DNA of 64,000 nt from the NCBI RefSeq assembly GCF_034008635.1, contig NZ_CP125378.1:1664001-1728000 (forward strand), written 5' to 3'. The notes under the pieces are model-generated. The model was not told where the DNA came from and searched no databases. It worked only from the letters and a program-made list of their open reading frames with translations. Positions 63,854-64,000 of this stretch are shown here, piece after piece. The first letter of the stretch is position 1, and every line of letters starts with the position of its first letter. The DNA comes from Pseudomonas sp. P8_229 (GTDB lineage: Bacteria; Pseudomonadota; Gammaproteobacteria; Pseudomonadales; Pseudomonadaceae). Made by a program: the position numbers and the translations under genes.

Positions 63854-64000
63854 TCAGTCCAATTCATCATTCCAGAGCTGCTGAACCGCTTCCAACACCT
63901 TCTCGCCGACCCGGCCAGAGTTAGCGTCGAAGTCAGGCAGCTCTTTGATCCACTGCTGCAACTCGACGAAATTGACAGAATACGGATCTACACCCGGCTT
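63854..64000 (-). CDS. iscX: Iron-sulfur assembly protein IscX, C-terminal part
   Basis: The last 48 codons of a frame that continues past the right edge: KPGVDPYSVNFVELQQWIKE, LPDFDANSGRVGEKVLEAVQ, QLWNDELD. This is the C-terminal two-thirds of IscX, a small acidic protein of about 66 residues that binds IscS and iron and tunes the Isc machinery. Its place upstream of ndk with a terminator between is expected for the end of the isc operon. Confidence 0.93.
   Translation of the reverse strand, partial: KPGVDPYSVNFVELQQWIKELPDFDANSGRVGEKVLEAVQQLWNDELD

Overview
The window is a stretch of Pseudomonas chromosome, most likely from the P. fluorescens group. The evidence is: (i) many copies of the Pseudomonas REP palindrome (GTGGGAGCGGGCTTGCTCGCGAAG and its complement); (ii) core gene orders that match Pseudomonas as I remember them (guaB-guaA-cumA-like-tadA; ndk-rlmN-pilF-rodZ-ispG-hisS-yfgM-bamB-der); (iii) an oprB/gcd periplasmic glucose-oxidation pair; and (iv) high-GC coding sequence throughout. 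No tRNA, rRNA, CRISPR array or intact insertion sequence was found.

Layout. 1-2.3 kb: the start of a glycan-modification cluster (GT39 transferase, GtrA-like flippase, GtrII-like glucosyltransferase). 2.5-7.6 kb: a ProY-like amino-acid permease and an unusually large class A PBP-like protein. 7.8-12.5 kb: a 1560-residue toxin/effector with leucine-rich repeats and a NEL-type E3 ubiquitin ligase end. 12.5-19.6 kb: an alternate chaperone-usher (CS1/CFA/I-like) fimbrial operon with two pilins, usher, chaperone and two tandem tip-adhesin paralogues. 20.0-21.5 kb: a YqjI/YqjH-like iron-reductase pair behind a perfect 18-bp palindrome. 21.6-26.7 kb: two small genes, then oprB and gcd. 27-29 kb: a frameshifted DUF6124-like gene and a striking 15-unit, 72-bp tandem array of REP-type hairpins. 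29.3-35.5 kb: a Lon paralogue, a chagasin-like lipoprotein, a lysoplasmalogenase-like protein, cmoAB and tadA. 35.5-45 kb: a CumA-like multicopper oxidase, a second giant toxin (1551 residues) and guaAB. 45-54 kb: a TauE/SafE exporter with a divergent LysR gene, xseA, an M23 peptidase, leuA with a possible leader peptide, and a coupled omega-amidase/aminotransferase pair. 54.4-64 kb: the housekeeping block der-bamB-yfgM-hisS-ispG-rodZ-pilF-rlmN-ndk and the 3' part of iscX.

How the parts fit. Most of the window is conserved core genome. The accessory content lies in a few places: the glycosyltransferases at the left edge, the NEL toxin next to the fimbrial operon, the REP array, and the second toxin, which sits between guaA and the cumA-like gene. 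Both toxins look like very large, multi-domain, host-directed proteins with a membrane-interacting N-terminal region, and neither has a secretion gene or immunity gene beside it. The second toxin carries a tandem duplication of a ChaN/EreA/TIKI-like 'GESH' module in which the first copy has lost its conserved histidines. This is the most unusual protein-level observation here; the 72-bp REP array is the most unusual DNA-level one.
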